DNA from: an uncultured Parasutterella sp.
GTDB lineage: Bacteria; Pseudomonadota; Gammaproteobacteria; Burkholderiales; Burkholderiaceae_F
DNA: 20,014 nucleotides
Direction: 5' to 3'
Assembly: GCA_900766055.1 (NCBI GenBank)
Contig: CAAFTZ010000169.1
Location: 1-20,014, forward strand
Notes under the pieces: model-generated
Database searches by the model: none
Seen by the model: only the letters and a program-made list of their open reading frames with translations
Told to the model about the DNA's origin: nothing
Made by a program: the position numbers and the translations under genes
In this document: piece after piece, positions 1-6,386 of the stretch
How positions within the stretch are numbered: the stretch's first letter is position 1
Layout: every line of letters begins with the position of its first letter

Positions 1-73
1 ACAGGACAGTGAAACGCCTCCACGCCGATGATAGTGAGTTGTATTTCTTGCGAAAGTAGGTAGTCTCCGGGCT
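1..73 (+). rRNA. rrf: 5S ribosomal RNA, 3' part (truncated by the window edge)
   Basis: The segment matches the 3' two thirds of a proteobacterial 5S rRNA. It has the conserved stretch GTGAAACGCC, then CGCCGATGATAGTG, then GCGAAAGTAGG, followed by a closing strand ending in CCGGGCT. The 5' half lies outside the window, so the preceding sequence is probably the rest of an rrn operon transcribed on the plus strand. The 3' end is placed by analogy with other 5S genes and may be off by a base or two. A strong terminator follows 14 bases later. Confidence 0.93.
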
Positions 74-87
74 CTCCAATAAAAGAC

Positions 88-125
88 AAACCTCTTGGAC
101 TTAGCCGTTCAAGAGGTTTTGTTTT
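88..125 (+). terminator. Rho-independent terminator of the rRNA operon
   Basis: A perfect 10-bp stem (88-97 with 110-119) can be extended to 13 bp with one G-U pair around a six-base loop. It is followed by TTTTGTTTT. It sits just after the 5S rRNA and is read in the same direction. Confidence 0.93.
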
Positions 126-138
126 ATCTGGATCGCCC

Positions 139-167
139 AAAATAAAACCTCGGCATTGGGACCGAGG
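139..167 (-). terminator. Terminator of the helicase-pth-ychF-HTH operon
   Basis: Read on the minus strand, the 6-bp stem CCTCGG/CCGAGG (148-153 with 162-167) closes an eight-base loop and is followed by TTTTATTTT. It begins just after the stop codon of the small HTH gene. It is tail to tail with the rRNA terminator, so the two opposing units are insulated from each other. Confidence 0.85.
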
Positions 168-174
168 CTTTGTT

Positions 175-555
175 TTATTCGGGTTTCGAACGCTTCACAC
201 TTCGAATCTTTCTCTTTAGATTAGGCGCCAACCTTTCAAGTGCATCAATGGTATTGAATACCGACACTTTTCCTTTTAGAGAAAGAGACCGGAATTTTTG
301 AAGAAGCAGATCTTCTTCTAATCCGGGAATATGCCGTTCCTCTGTGATGATGTAGAGGACATCAAAGCCTATAGAAGACAAACGAGGCATACGGTAGATT
401 CCGGGATCTGCCAATCCTTCCTCAAATCGAATATAAGCGTCGATGGGAATCCCGAGAAGCTGGGCAATTTGAATTTCACTGTAGCCCAGTCGTTCTCGTT
501 CTTCTTTGAGACGATTACCAATTTCCTGTCTTTGTTTTGTGCTTGTGAGGGCCAT
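175..555 (-). CDS. Small Xre-type helix-turn-helix protein
   Basis: This 126-residue protein has an N-terminal Xre/Cro-type DNA-binding domain at about residues 12-70. The region IGNRLKEERERLGYSEIQIA gives the first helices, the turn follows around LLGIP, and GFDVLYIITEER closes the domain as in many phage-type regulators. Residues 75-126 form a charged, probably helical tail ending in a basic stretch; I recognise no ligand or protease domain there. The ATG lies one base after the ychF stop codon with no clear Shine-Dalgarno sequence, so translation probably depends on coupling to ychF. It is the last gene before the operon terminator. The target is unknown. Autoregulation is possible, but an operator at the distant operon promoter cannot be shown from the sequence. 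Confidence 0.8.
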   Translation of the reverse strand: MALTSTKQRQEIGNRLKEERERLGYSEIQIAQLLGIPIDAYIRFEEGLADPGIYRMPRLSSIGFDVLYIITEERHIPGLEEDLLLQKFRSLSLKGKVSVFNTIDALERLAPNLKRKIRSVKRSKPE

Positions 556-556
556 A

Positions 557-1651
557 CTAAACGTTGAATAAGAAGTTCATGATGTCGCCGTCTTGAACCA
601 CATAATCCTTACCTTCTACGCGCAGTTTTCCGGCTTCTTTGGCGCCTGCTTCGCCTTTGTACTGTACGAAGTCATCGTAGCTGATGGTCTGAGCGCGGAT
701 GAAACCTCTTTCGAAGTCAGTATGAATGACTCCGGCTGCCTGGGGTGCCAGGTCGCCTTTATGGATTGTCCATGCCCTGACTTCTTTCACGCCAGCCGTG
801 AAGTACGTCTCCAGTCCCAGAAGTTGATAAGCGGCTCGAATGACTCGATTCAGGCCGGGTTCATGCATACCGATATCTTCCAGGAAAATTTGTTTTTCCT
901 CATCGGGAAGATCAGAGATCTCGGCTTCAATCTTGGCGCATACTGCGACCACCGGAGCTTTTTCCTCAGCACCGACCGCTTTTACTTCTTCAAGCAGGGC
1001 GTTGTTCTCGAAACCGTCTTCTTCTACGTTGGCAACGTACATGACCGGTTTCATCGTCAAGAGACAAAGCTGCTTGATGACGGCTTTTTCGTCCTTAGAT
1101 AGGTCAACGCTTCTTGCCGGTTTGCCTTCATTGAGTACGGGGCGAATCTTTTCCAAAACTGTGACGAGTTTCAAGGCTTCTTTGTCACCGCCGGAGCGTG
1201 CTTGTTTAGTGTATTTATTCAGCTGCTTATCCACAGAAGCAAGGTCAGCTAAAGCAAGCTCCATGTTAATTACAGAGATATCTTCCAGCGGGTCGACATG
1301 GCCTGCGACATGGACGATATTATCGTCATTGAAACAGCGGACGATGTGAGCAATAGCGTCGCATTCACGAATATTGGCCAGAAACTGGTTTCCGAGGCCT
1401 TCTCCCTTACTAGCGCCTGCTACTAAACCCGCAATATCTACGAATTCGACCGTCGCAGGGACTATTCTCTGGGGAGAAACAATTTCAGCTAACTTAGCCA
1501 GGCGAGGGTCGGGTACTTCAACGATACCGACATTCGGCTCAATAGTGCAGAAAGGATAATTCTCCGCTGCAATTCCCGCTTTTGTTAACGCGTTAAATAA
1601 TGTGGACTTTCCAACGTTAGGTAAGCCCACGATTCCGCATTTCAAACCCAT
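557..1651 (-). CDS. ychF: YchF/Obg-family ribosome-binding ATPase
   Basis: This 364-residue protein is a full-length YchF (usual length about 363). YchF (OLA1 in eukaryotes) is a universally conserved P-loop ATPase that binds ribosomes and is linked to translation and the oxidative stress response. Visible motifs are the P-loop GLPNVGKST (9-17), DIAG (72-75), the nucleotide-specificity motif NVEE (208-211) in place of NKxD, which explains ATP rather than GTP preference, and the C-terminal TGS domain (about 280-363). His114 matches the proposed catalytic histidine of E. coli YchF. I chose the internal ATG at 1651, giving MGLKCGIVG, because it matches family N-termini and has AAGGA nearby. An upstream ATG at 1678 would add nine atypical residues. 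The DUF523 gene ends two bases upstream. Confidence 0.97.
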   Translation of the reverse strand: MGLKCGIVGLPNVGKSTLFNALTKAGIAAENYPFCTIEPNVGIVEVPDPRLAKLAEIVSPQRIVPATVEFVDIAGLVAGASKGEGLGNQFLANIRECDAIAHIVRCFNDDNIVHVAGHVDPLEDISVINMELALADLASVDKQLNKYTKQARSGGDKEALKLVTVLEKIRPVLNEGKPARSVDLSKDEKAVIKQLCLLTMKPVMYVANVEEDGFENNALLEEVKAVGAEEKAPVVAVCAKIEAEISDLPDEEKQIFLEDIGMHEPGLNRVIRAAYQLLGLETYFTAGVKEVRAWTIHKGDLAPQAAGVIHTDFERGFIRAQTISYDDFVQYKGEAGAKEAGKLRVEGKDYVVQDGDIMNFLFNV

Positions 1652-1653
1652 CT

Positions 1654-2112
1654 TTATTCCTTTACAGTTTTGAGCCACGCATCAAGTTCTGACTCATTAA
1701 TGACTTTAACGCCGTTTTCAACCAGTAAATCTGAAGTAATTCCGTTTCCGTTAATTAAGCAACCGGAAAATGTTCCGTCGTAGATTTTCCCAAATCCGCA
1801 AGACGGACTTTTAGACTTTAAAACAGCTAGTTGGATGCCGTAATTCTTGCAGATATTCAGAGCCCCGTGGGCTCCTTTTAAGAAAAAAGTTGAAAGAACT
1901 TGTCCGCTTTGCGTCAGGACCTGATGATTTTCAGAAATTTCAGCCGGTCGGCGGGGACAAGGAAGACCGCCTAGAATTTCAGGACAGACACCAACAATAT
2001 TAAATTTTTGCTCGAGGACTACAAGCTGCTCTTTCGGCAAAGGCTTTGAAGTTTTGTCGAAACGCACTCTGCAGCCCAGAAGGCAGCTACTTACGAGAAT
2101 CGGTTTTTTCAT
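1654..2112 (-). CDS. DUF523 / TudS-like iron-sulfur protein
   Basis: This 152-residue protein belongs to the DUF523 (YbbK) family. Conserved blocks are SSCLLG (8-13), GVCPEILGGLPCPRRPAEI (41-59), KSPSCG (101-106), YDGTF (111-115) and GNGITSDLL near the end. The characterised relative TudS is a 2-thiouracil desulfidase whose [4Fe-4S] cluster is held by three cysteines. By position, Cys10, Cys43 and Cys105 are the likely ligands here. The substrate is not known for most members. The ATG at 2112 (MKKPILVSS) fits family N-termini and lies inside the 3' end of pth, a 26-base overlap. An in-frame ATG at 2151 would add 13 residues and is less likely. The ychF start follows two bases after its stop, so the gene is firmly inside the pth-ychF operon. 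A role in sulfur removal from thiolated bases is inference only. Confidence 0.87.
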   Translation of the reverse strand: MKKPILVSSCLLGCRVRFDKTSKPLPKEQLVVLEQKFNIVGVCPEILGGLPCPRRPAEISENHQVLTQSGQVLSTFFLKGAHGALNICKNYGIQLAVLKSKSPSCGFGKIYDGTFSGCLINGNGITSDLLVENGVKVINESELDAWLKTVKE

Positions 2113-2692
2113 TACGAGCTGACATGGCGCGAGAAAAATCTCCATCAACAATTTCTTCTATACAGGCTAGAGCCTTTTCAATTGCTGACGAGATAAGTTC
2201 TAGATCCTCTTTCGGCGGTCGAGATAAAACATAATCGGCAACTGGGATTTGGAGCTGTCTGTCTCTAGGGTGTCCGATACCTATTCTCAGACGGGCAAAA
2301 TCGGAGCTGCCGAGGCAAGATACGATACTTTTCAGACCGTTGTGCCCGGCAGATCCTCCGCCGATCTTTAATCTTACAGTTCCCGGAAGGAGGTCAAGCT
2401 CGTCATGGGCAACGAGAATTTCAGAGGGTCTTATTTTGTAAAAAGTGCTGACAGCCGCAACAGACTTCCCGGATAAATTCATCAGAGTAGAGGGTTTGAG
2501 AAGAATAACTTCTGCTCCTCCTATCCTTGCTTTTGCAACCTCACCAAAAAATTTCCGATCCGTCTGAAATCGTGCAGCGTATTTATCAGCGACTTCATCA
2601 ACGAAATGAAATCCTGCATTATGTCTGGTGCCTCTGTAGGCGTCACCGATATTTCCAAGTCCGACAATCAGACGGATGCTCTTATTGCTCAT
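2087..2692 (-). CDS. pth: Peptidyl-tRNA hydrolase
   Basis: Pth cleaves the ester bond of peptidyl-tRNAs that fall off ribosomes and recycles the tRNA; it is essential in most bacteria. The 201-residue protein has the expected length. Key residues are in place: Asn14 in GLGN, catalytic His24 in TRHNAG, the KPSTLMNLSG block (66-75) with Asn72, Asp97 in HDELD, and Asn118 in GSAGHNG. The tail after about residue 185 is charged. Its ATG overlaps the helicase stop in an ATGA arrangement, and its own 3' end overlaps the DUF523 start. In many betaproteobacteria pth directly follows rplY; here the helicase gene and a terminator lie between them. Confidence 0.97.
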   Translation of the reverse strand: MSNKSIRLIVGLGNIGDAYRGTRHNAGFHFVDEVADKYAARFQTDRKFFGEVAKARIGGAEVILLKPSTLMNLSGKSVAAVSTFYKIRPSEILVAHDELDLLPGTVRLKIGGGSAGHNGLKSIVSCLGSSDFARLRIGIGHPRDRQLQIPVADYVLSRPPKEDLELISSAIEKALACIEEIVDGDFSRAMSARNEKTDSRK

Positions 2693-4452
2693 TTGTATGC
2701 TTTCTTGTTTCCTTTGCCTTTACGTGAAGGTTTCTCGTAATCTTTCCCTTCTTTTTTACTAGGATAGGATTTCGGAGAGCCTTCCCGGTCGTATCTTACT
2801 ACGCACTGACGTCCCTTTATGAAAGCATCTCTCAGAGCGTAAATGACATCCTGTGCGACATTCTCATCAACTTCAACGAGAGAGAATCTGTCTGCGATGT
2901 CAATAGAACCGATTAACTTTGAAGGTATCCCTGCTTCGTTAGCAATGGCGCCGACAAGATCTTGAGGACGGACTCCGGCCTCACGACCGGCTCCGATGAA
3001 GAGACGCACCATGCCTTGTGACAGTTCGCGAGGGCCTCTCTCTTTACGCGGTGTACGCTCTCCTCTTTCACCTTTATCGCGGCGTTCTTCTCGAGGCGTT
3101 TTCTTCCAGGAAAGATCATCAGGAAGTTCGATCTCGGAAACATCCTTCCAATTTGCTTCATTCGCGAACTTCACGGCGGCTGCCGCAACGTCAAGAATAT
3201 CGAACTCATCTGCAAGGTTCTCAACAACGGAGCGATACTTACCCAAGTCAGACTCATTAACCAGAATCTCGTGGATAGAGCTCCTAGTCAGGTCCAGCCT
3301 CTTTGCGTGTACATCCGTAGCCGTAGGAACAGAAAGCAACGTGATCTTTCTCTTTGTTAATCGCTCGATGTTCTTAAGCAAGCGGCTTTCACGAGGTTCC
3401 AAAATCGTAATCGCAGTGCCTTCTCGGCCTGCTCGTCCGGTTCTTCCTATGCGGTGGACGTATGTTTCCGCAGAAGAAGGGATACCGAAATTGATGACAT
3501 GAGTCAGGTGATCAATATCAATTCCTCGTGCAGCGACGTCTGTCGCGACAATGACATCTACCTGTTCGGCTCTTGCGCGTTTCATCACTCGGTCGCGCTG
3601 GGCTTGGTCTAAGCCGCCGTGAAGGGGCTCGACACTGTAGCCTCTTCCGCGGAGGGATTCCGCAAGTTCATCAACCTCGTTTCGCGTACGTGCGAAGACA
3701 ATGGCAAGTCGAGGACTTTCAATGTCCAAAATTCGTCCCAATGCTGCAGTTTTGTGATTACGCCCGACGATGTAAGCGGACTGCTTAACCTTCGGTTGTT
3801 CTCCTTCCGGAACTTTTTCTTTCGGAATGAGGATGTGGAAGGCATCATGCAAATGATTTTCAGCAATCTTTGCAATTTTCGGCGGTAATGTCGCCGAGAA
3901 GAGTGCGGTCTGGCGTTTTTCCGGAAGGGCTGCAAAAATCGCTTCCAAATCTTCGGCAAAGCCCATGTCCAGCATCTCATCGGCTTCATCCAGCACGACC
4001 GCTTTAATTTCAGTCAGGTTAAGCGTTTCTCTGCGGATATGGTCAAGAGCTCGACCCGGAGTTGCTACAACGATCTGAACACCTCTGGAAAGGGCTTTGA
4101 TTTGGCGGGAGTAATCTTGTCCGCCGTACACTGGCAAAACATAAACGCCTGAACTTCTGGCAAAGCTGTTAATGGCTTCCGAAACTTGAATACAAAGTTC
4201 TCGGGTCGGTGTGAGAATTAACACCTGAGGTTTTCCAGGTTCGGTATCCAAACAATAGCGTTGAATCAGCGGAAGTGAAAAGGCGGCCGTTTTTCCGGTT
4301 CCGGTGGCAGCCTGACCCAGAACATCTCTCCCTTCTAAAAGAACCGGGATAGCTTTCGTCTGAATGGGCGTCGGTTCTTCAAAACCTAAAGAAGAAAGAG
4401 AATTAACAAGCTTTTCTGAGAGCCCTAACTCTAAAAAGGGATTGGCGGACAA
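2689..4452 (-). CDS. deaD: DEAD-box RNA helicase of the DeaD/CsdA type
   Basis: This 587-residue ATP-dependent RNA helicase carries all core motifs: Q motif ending at Gln31, Walker A ATGTGKT (49-55), PTRELC (82-87), TPGR (131-134), DEAD (155-158), SAT (186-188), and HRIGRTGR (333-340) in the second RecA-like domain. A charged, Arg/Lys-rich linker (about 450-478) leads to a DbpA-type RNA-binding domain (about 481-555) and a basic tail. This architecture is that of DeaD/CsdA, which acts in ribosome assembly and mRNA unwinding, especially in the cold. The start is TTG with GGAG seven bases upstream. An in-frame TAA directly precedes it and the next Met is residue 160, so an ATG start is excluded. 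It heads the pth-DUF523-ychF-HTH operon. Assignment to DeaD over other DbpA-domain helicases is moderate. Confidence 0.93.
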   Translation of the reverse strand: MSANPFLELGLSEKLVNSLSSLGFEEPTPIQTKAIPVLLEGRDVLGQAATGTGKTAAFSLPLIQRYCLDTEPGKPQVLILTPTRELCIQVSEAINSFARSSGVYVLPVYGGQDYSRQIKALSRGVQIVVATPGRALDHIRRETLNLTEIKAVVLDEADEMLDMGFAEDLEAIFAALPEKRQTALFSATLPPKIAKIAENHLHDAFHILIPKEKVPEGEQPKVKQSAYIVGRNHKTAALGRILDIESPRLAIVFARTRNEVDELAESLRGRGYSVEPLHGGLDQAQRDRVMKRARAEQVDVIVATDVAARGIDIDHLTHVINFGIPSSAETYVHRIGRTGRAGREGTAITILEPRESRLLKNIERLTKRKITLLSVPTATDVHAKRLDLTRSSIHEILVNESDLGKYRSVVENLADEFDILDVAAAAVKFANEANWKDVSEIELPDDLSWKKTPREERRDKGERGERTPRKERGPRELSQGMVRLFIGAGREAGVRPQDLVGAIANEAGIPSKLIGSIDIADRFSLVEVDENVAQDVIYALRDAFIKGRQCVVRYDREGSPKSYPSKKEGKDYEKPSRKGKGNKKAYK

Positions 4453-4500
4453 TTATTTACTCCGAACTTGCGCATTATTAAGTGATGGCACATTATGGAT

Positions 4501-4530
4501 AAAAAAATACGCCGCAGACCTCTGCGACGT
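4501..4530 (-). terminator. Terminator of rplY
   Basis: On the minus strand, ACGTCGCAG pairs with CTGCGGCGT (9 bp, one G-U) around a four-base loop and is followed by ATTTTTTTAT. It lies after the rplY stop and before the helicase start, so the helicase operon needs its own promoter in the roughly 50 bases that remain. I see only weak -10-like sequence there (TAATAA). Confidence 0.9.
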
Positions 4531-4559
4531 ACATTTTGAGCAACCTAAAGCTTAATAAA

Positions 4560-5213
4560 TTAAGCCTTTTCTGCGCCTTCCTCTGCGGATTTTTCAGCAG
4601 TGGCAGGAACGGCATCAGCCGGAACGGCAGGAGCTTCGTCGGCGGTGCTTTCTTCAGCAACGACGACGGCAGAAGCAACTGTCGGATCTTCTTCAGGCTT
4701 CAGAACAGCGGTGACGCCTTCCGGAAGAACGAGGTCAGAAACGTGAACAGGTTTATCGACAGTAAGGCCGGAGAGGTCGACTGTGATGAATTCAGGCAGC
4801 TGATCCGGCAAGCAGGAAACCAGAAGTTCTGTAAGAGCGTGGTTAACGTTGGTCTTATCAACTGTAACAGCCGGAGATTTTTCTTCACCGACGAAATGCA
4901 GAGGCACATTCATGCGAATCGGTTCATCGGCGGAAATACGCTGGAAATCGATGTGCAGAACCTGCGGTTTGTACGGATGCATCTGGAAAGAACGAAGCAG
5001 GACACGTTCGGACTTGCCGTCAAGAACCATCTCAAGGATGGAAGCATGGAATTTTTCCTTGCGGAGAGCATGGAAAATTTCGTTGTGATCAAGTTCGATA
5101 GGGGTAGCAGCAACCTTACCACCGTAGACGATGCCAGGAAGCTTTTCCGCACGGCGAAGGCGGCGGCTCGCACCCGTACCTTGCGCTTTACGTGTGACAG
5201 CAGTGAATTTCAT
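4560..5213 (-). CDS. rplY: Ribosomal protein L25, long (Ctc/TL5) form
   Basis: The 217-residue protein is the long form of bL25, which binds 5S rRNA in the large subunit. The N-terminal 5S-binding domain (about 1-93) has GTGASRRLRRAEKLPGIVYGG near the start and the HIDFQRI segment at its end. A second beta-rich Ctc/TL5 domain spans about 94-180, with NVPLHFVGEEKSPAV and HVSDLVLPEGV. A low-complexity Ala/Glu-rich acidic tail follows (181-217). E. coli L25 has only the first domain; the long form is usual in betaproteobacteria. GGAG lies nine bases before the ATG. The T-tract of a hairpin in the prs-rplY gap runs directly into this Shine-Dalgarno sequence, which suggests that expression depends on readthrough from prs. 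Confidence 0.96.
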   Translation of the reverse strand: MKFTAVTRKAQGTGASRRLRRAEKLPGIVYGGKVAATPIELDHNEIFHALRKEKFHASILEMVLDGKSERVLLRSFQMHPYKPQVLHIDFQRISADEPIRMNVPLHFVGEEKSPAVTVDKTNVNHALTELLVSCLPDQLPEFITVDLSGLTVDKPVHVSDLVLPEGVTAVLKPEEDPTVASAVVVAEESTADEAPAVPADAVPATAEKSAEEGAEKA

Positions 5214-5226
5214 TTAAATAAACTCC

Positions 5227-5260
5227 AAAAATAAAACTGTCAGCCGCGACCAGCCGACAG
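5227..5260 (-). terminator. Terminator-like hairpin between prs and rplY (possible attenuator)
   Basis: Eight bases after the prs stop, CTGTCGGCT and GGCTGACAG (5237-5260) form a stem with a six-base loop, followed on the minus strand by TTTTATTTTT (5227-5236). The next bases are the rplY Shine-Dalgarno sequence GGAG. No promoter can fit between this hairpin and rplY, so it probably acts as a partial terminator or attenuator. Confidence 0.85.
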
Positions 5261-5268
5261 TGGGGTAC

Positions 5269-6228
5269 CTATTCGGCAAACAAACTGCTTACCGAGGACT
5301 CGCAAGCAATGCGAGAAATTGTTTCGCCCAGAAGAGAAGAGCAGGACAGCTGTCTGATCTTCGGGCAGTCAAGTGCATCTTGACGAAGCGGGATTGTATC
5401 AGTAACAACGACCTCATCAAGCGCGGAATTTGTAATTTTTTCTACGGCGTTGCCGGAGAAAACGGGGTGTGTTGCATACGCAAGCACTCTCTTAGCGCCG
5501 CGGGCTTTAAGCGCATCTGCGGCATGACAGAGCGTTCCGGCGGTATCAACAATGTCATCGACGATTACGCAAGTGCGGCCTTCGATTTCTCCGATGATAT
5601 TCATGACTTCGGAAACGTTGGCTCTGGGACGGCGCTTGTCGATAATTGCAAGATCGCATTCCATGCGCTTTGCAACGGCGCGAGCACGAACCACACCGCC
5701 GACGTCAGGAGACACGACAACCAAATCGGAATAGTTATGTTTCCACAAATCACCTAAAAGGATCGGGCTGGCATAAATATTGTCTACCGGAACGTCAAAG
5801 AAACCTTGGATTTGGTCTGCATGAAGGTCCATCGTCAGAACGCGGTCGATGCCGGCTGCCTGAAGCATATTGGCAACAACCTTCGCACTGATGGCCACAC
5901 GAGTGGAACGAGGGCGTCTGTCCTGACGTGCATAGCCATAGTAAGGAATAACTGCAGTAATACGAGCAGCGGATGCTCTGCGCAACGCGTCAACCATAAT
6001 GACCAATTCCATCAAATTATCATTTGTGGGCTGGCAGGTTGGCTGGATGATGAAAACATCGCGGCCGCGAACGTTCTCATTTAATTCGACCTGAACTTCC
6101 CCGTCAGAGAAGCGGCTGACCGTGGCACGGCCAAGAGGAATATTGAGGTGTTGAACAACAGCTTGTGCTAATTTCGGGTTAGCGTTGCCTGAGAAGACCA
6201 TCAGGCTGTCTGGAACCATTTGGACCAT
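5269..6228 (-). CDS. prs: Ribose-phosphate pyrophosphokinase (PRPP synthase)
   Basis: Prs makes 5-phosphoribosyl-1-diphosphate from ribose 5-phosphate and ATP, the precursor for purine, pyrimidine, NAD, histidine and tryptophan synthesis. The 319-residue class I enzyme is aligned along its length with E. coli Prs: FSDGEV (40-45), RRASAARITAVIPYYGYARQ (83-102), the DLHADQIQGFF block (134-144), the flexible catalytic loop DKRRPRANVS (197-206) and the PRPP-binding loop VDDIVDTAGT (223-232). The first Met (6228) has only a weak GAG-like Shine-Dalgarno sequence, and Met4 is an alternative giving MVPDSLMVF. A terminator-like hairpin lies just upstream, between tRNA-Gln and this gene, and another lies just downstream. 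Confidence 0.97.
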   Translation of the reverse strand: MVQMVPDSLMVFSGNANPKLAQAVVQHLNIPLGRATVSRFSDGEVQVELNENVRGRDVFIIQPTCQPTNDNLMELVIMVDALRRASAARITAVIPYYGYARQDRRPRSTRVAISAKVVANMLQAAGIDRVLTMDLHADQIQGFFDVPVDNIYASPILLGDLWKHNYSDLVVVSPDVGGVVRARAVAKRMECDLAIIDKRRPRANVSEVMNIIGEIEGRTCVIVDDIVDTAGTLCHAADALKARGAKRVLAYATHPVFSGNAVEKITNSALDEVVVTDTIPLRQDALDCPKIRQLSCSSLLGETISRIACESSVSSLFAE

Positions 6229-6260
6229 GATTGTGCTCGATCAACTGAGTGAAAAAACGC

Positions 6261-6285
6261 AAAAATAAAAGACGAGAAGCTCGTC
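6261..6285 (-). terminator. Terminator-like hairpin between tRNA-Gln and prs
   Basis: On the minus strand GACGAG-CTT-CTCGTC (6271-6285) is a perfect 6-bp stem, followed by TTTTATTTTT. It begins eight bases after the tRNA 3' end. Only 32 bases separate the end of the T-tract from the prs ATG, and I see no convincing promoter in them. Confidence 0.8.
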
Positions 6286-6292
6286 CGAAAAA

Positions 6293-6368
6293 TGGCAGGG
6301 GAGGAAGGAGTCGAACCTTCGCGTGCCGGGATCAAAACCCGGTGCCTTAACCACTTGGCTACTCCCCT
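6293..6368 (-). tRNA. glnU: tRNA-Gln, anticodon UUG
   Basis: The 76-base gene folds into a complete cloverleaf: acceptor AGGGGAG/CTCCCCT, D-stem GCC/GGC, anticodon stem CCGGG/CCCGG with loop TTTTGAT, variable loop CACGC, T-arm GAAGG-TTCGACT-CCTTC, discriminator G and an encoded CCA. The anticodon TTG lies at 6333-6335. The weak first pair is A-U, whereas E. coli tRNA-Gln has U-A. The gene starts 18 bases after the ispE stop, so it is probably cut from an ispE transcript. The position between ispE and prs is the usual betaproteobacterial one. Confidence 0.97.
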
Positions 6369-6386
6369 ACGTACAGCAGACTTAAA

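Noticed and set aside
1652..1678. Upstream ATG (1678) as the ychF start
   Set aside because: It adds residues not seen in YchF proteins, while the ATG at 1651 has AAGGA and the family N-terminus.
4536..5234. 232-residue open frame opposite rplY
   Set aside because: It mirrors the rplY coding sequence and spans the rplY terminator and Shine-Dalgarno regions, which fits a shadow frame.
5237..5260. prs-rplY hairpin as a 5S rRNA mimic for L25 autoregulation
   Set aside because: I compared it with the visible 5S helix/loop sequence at 1-73 and saw no convincing shared loop. Only a terminator-like role is supported.
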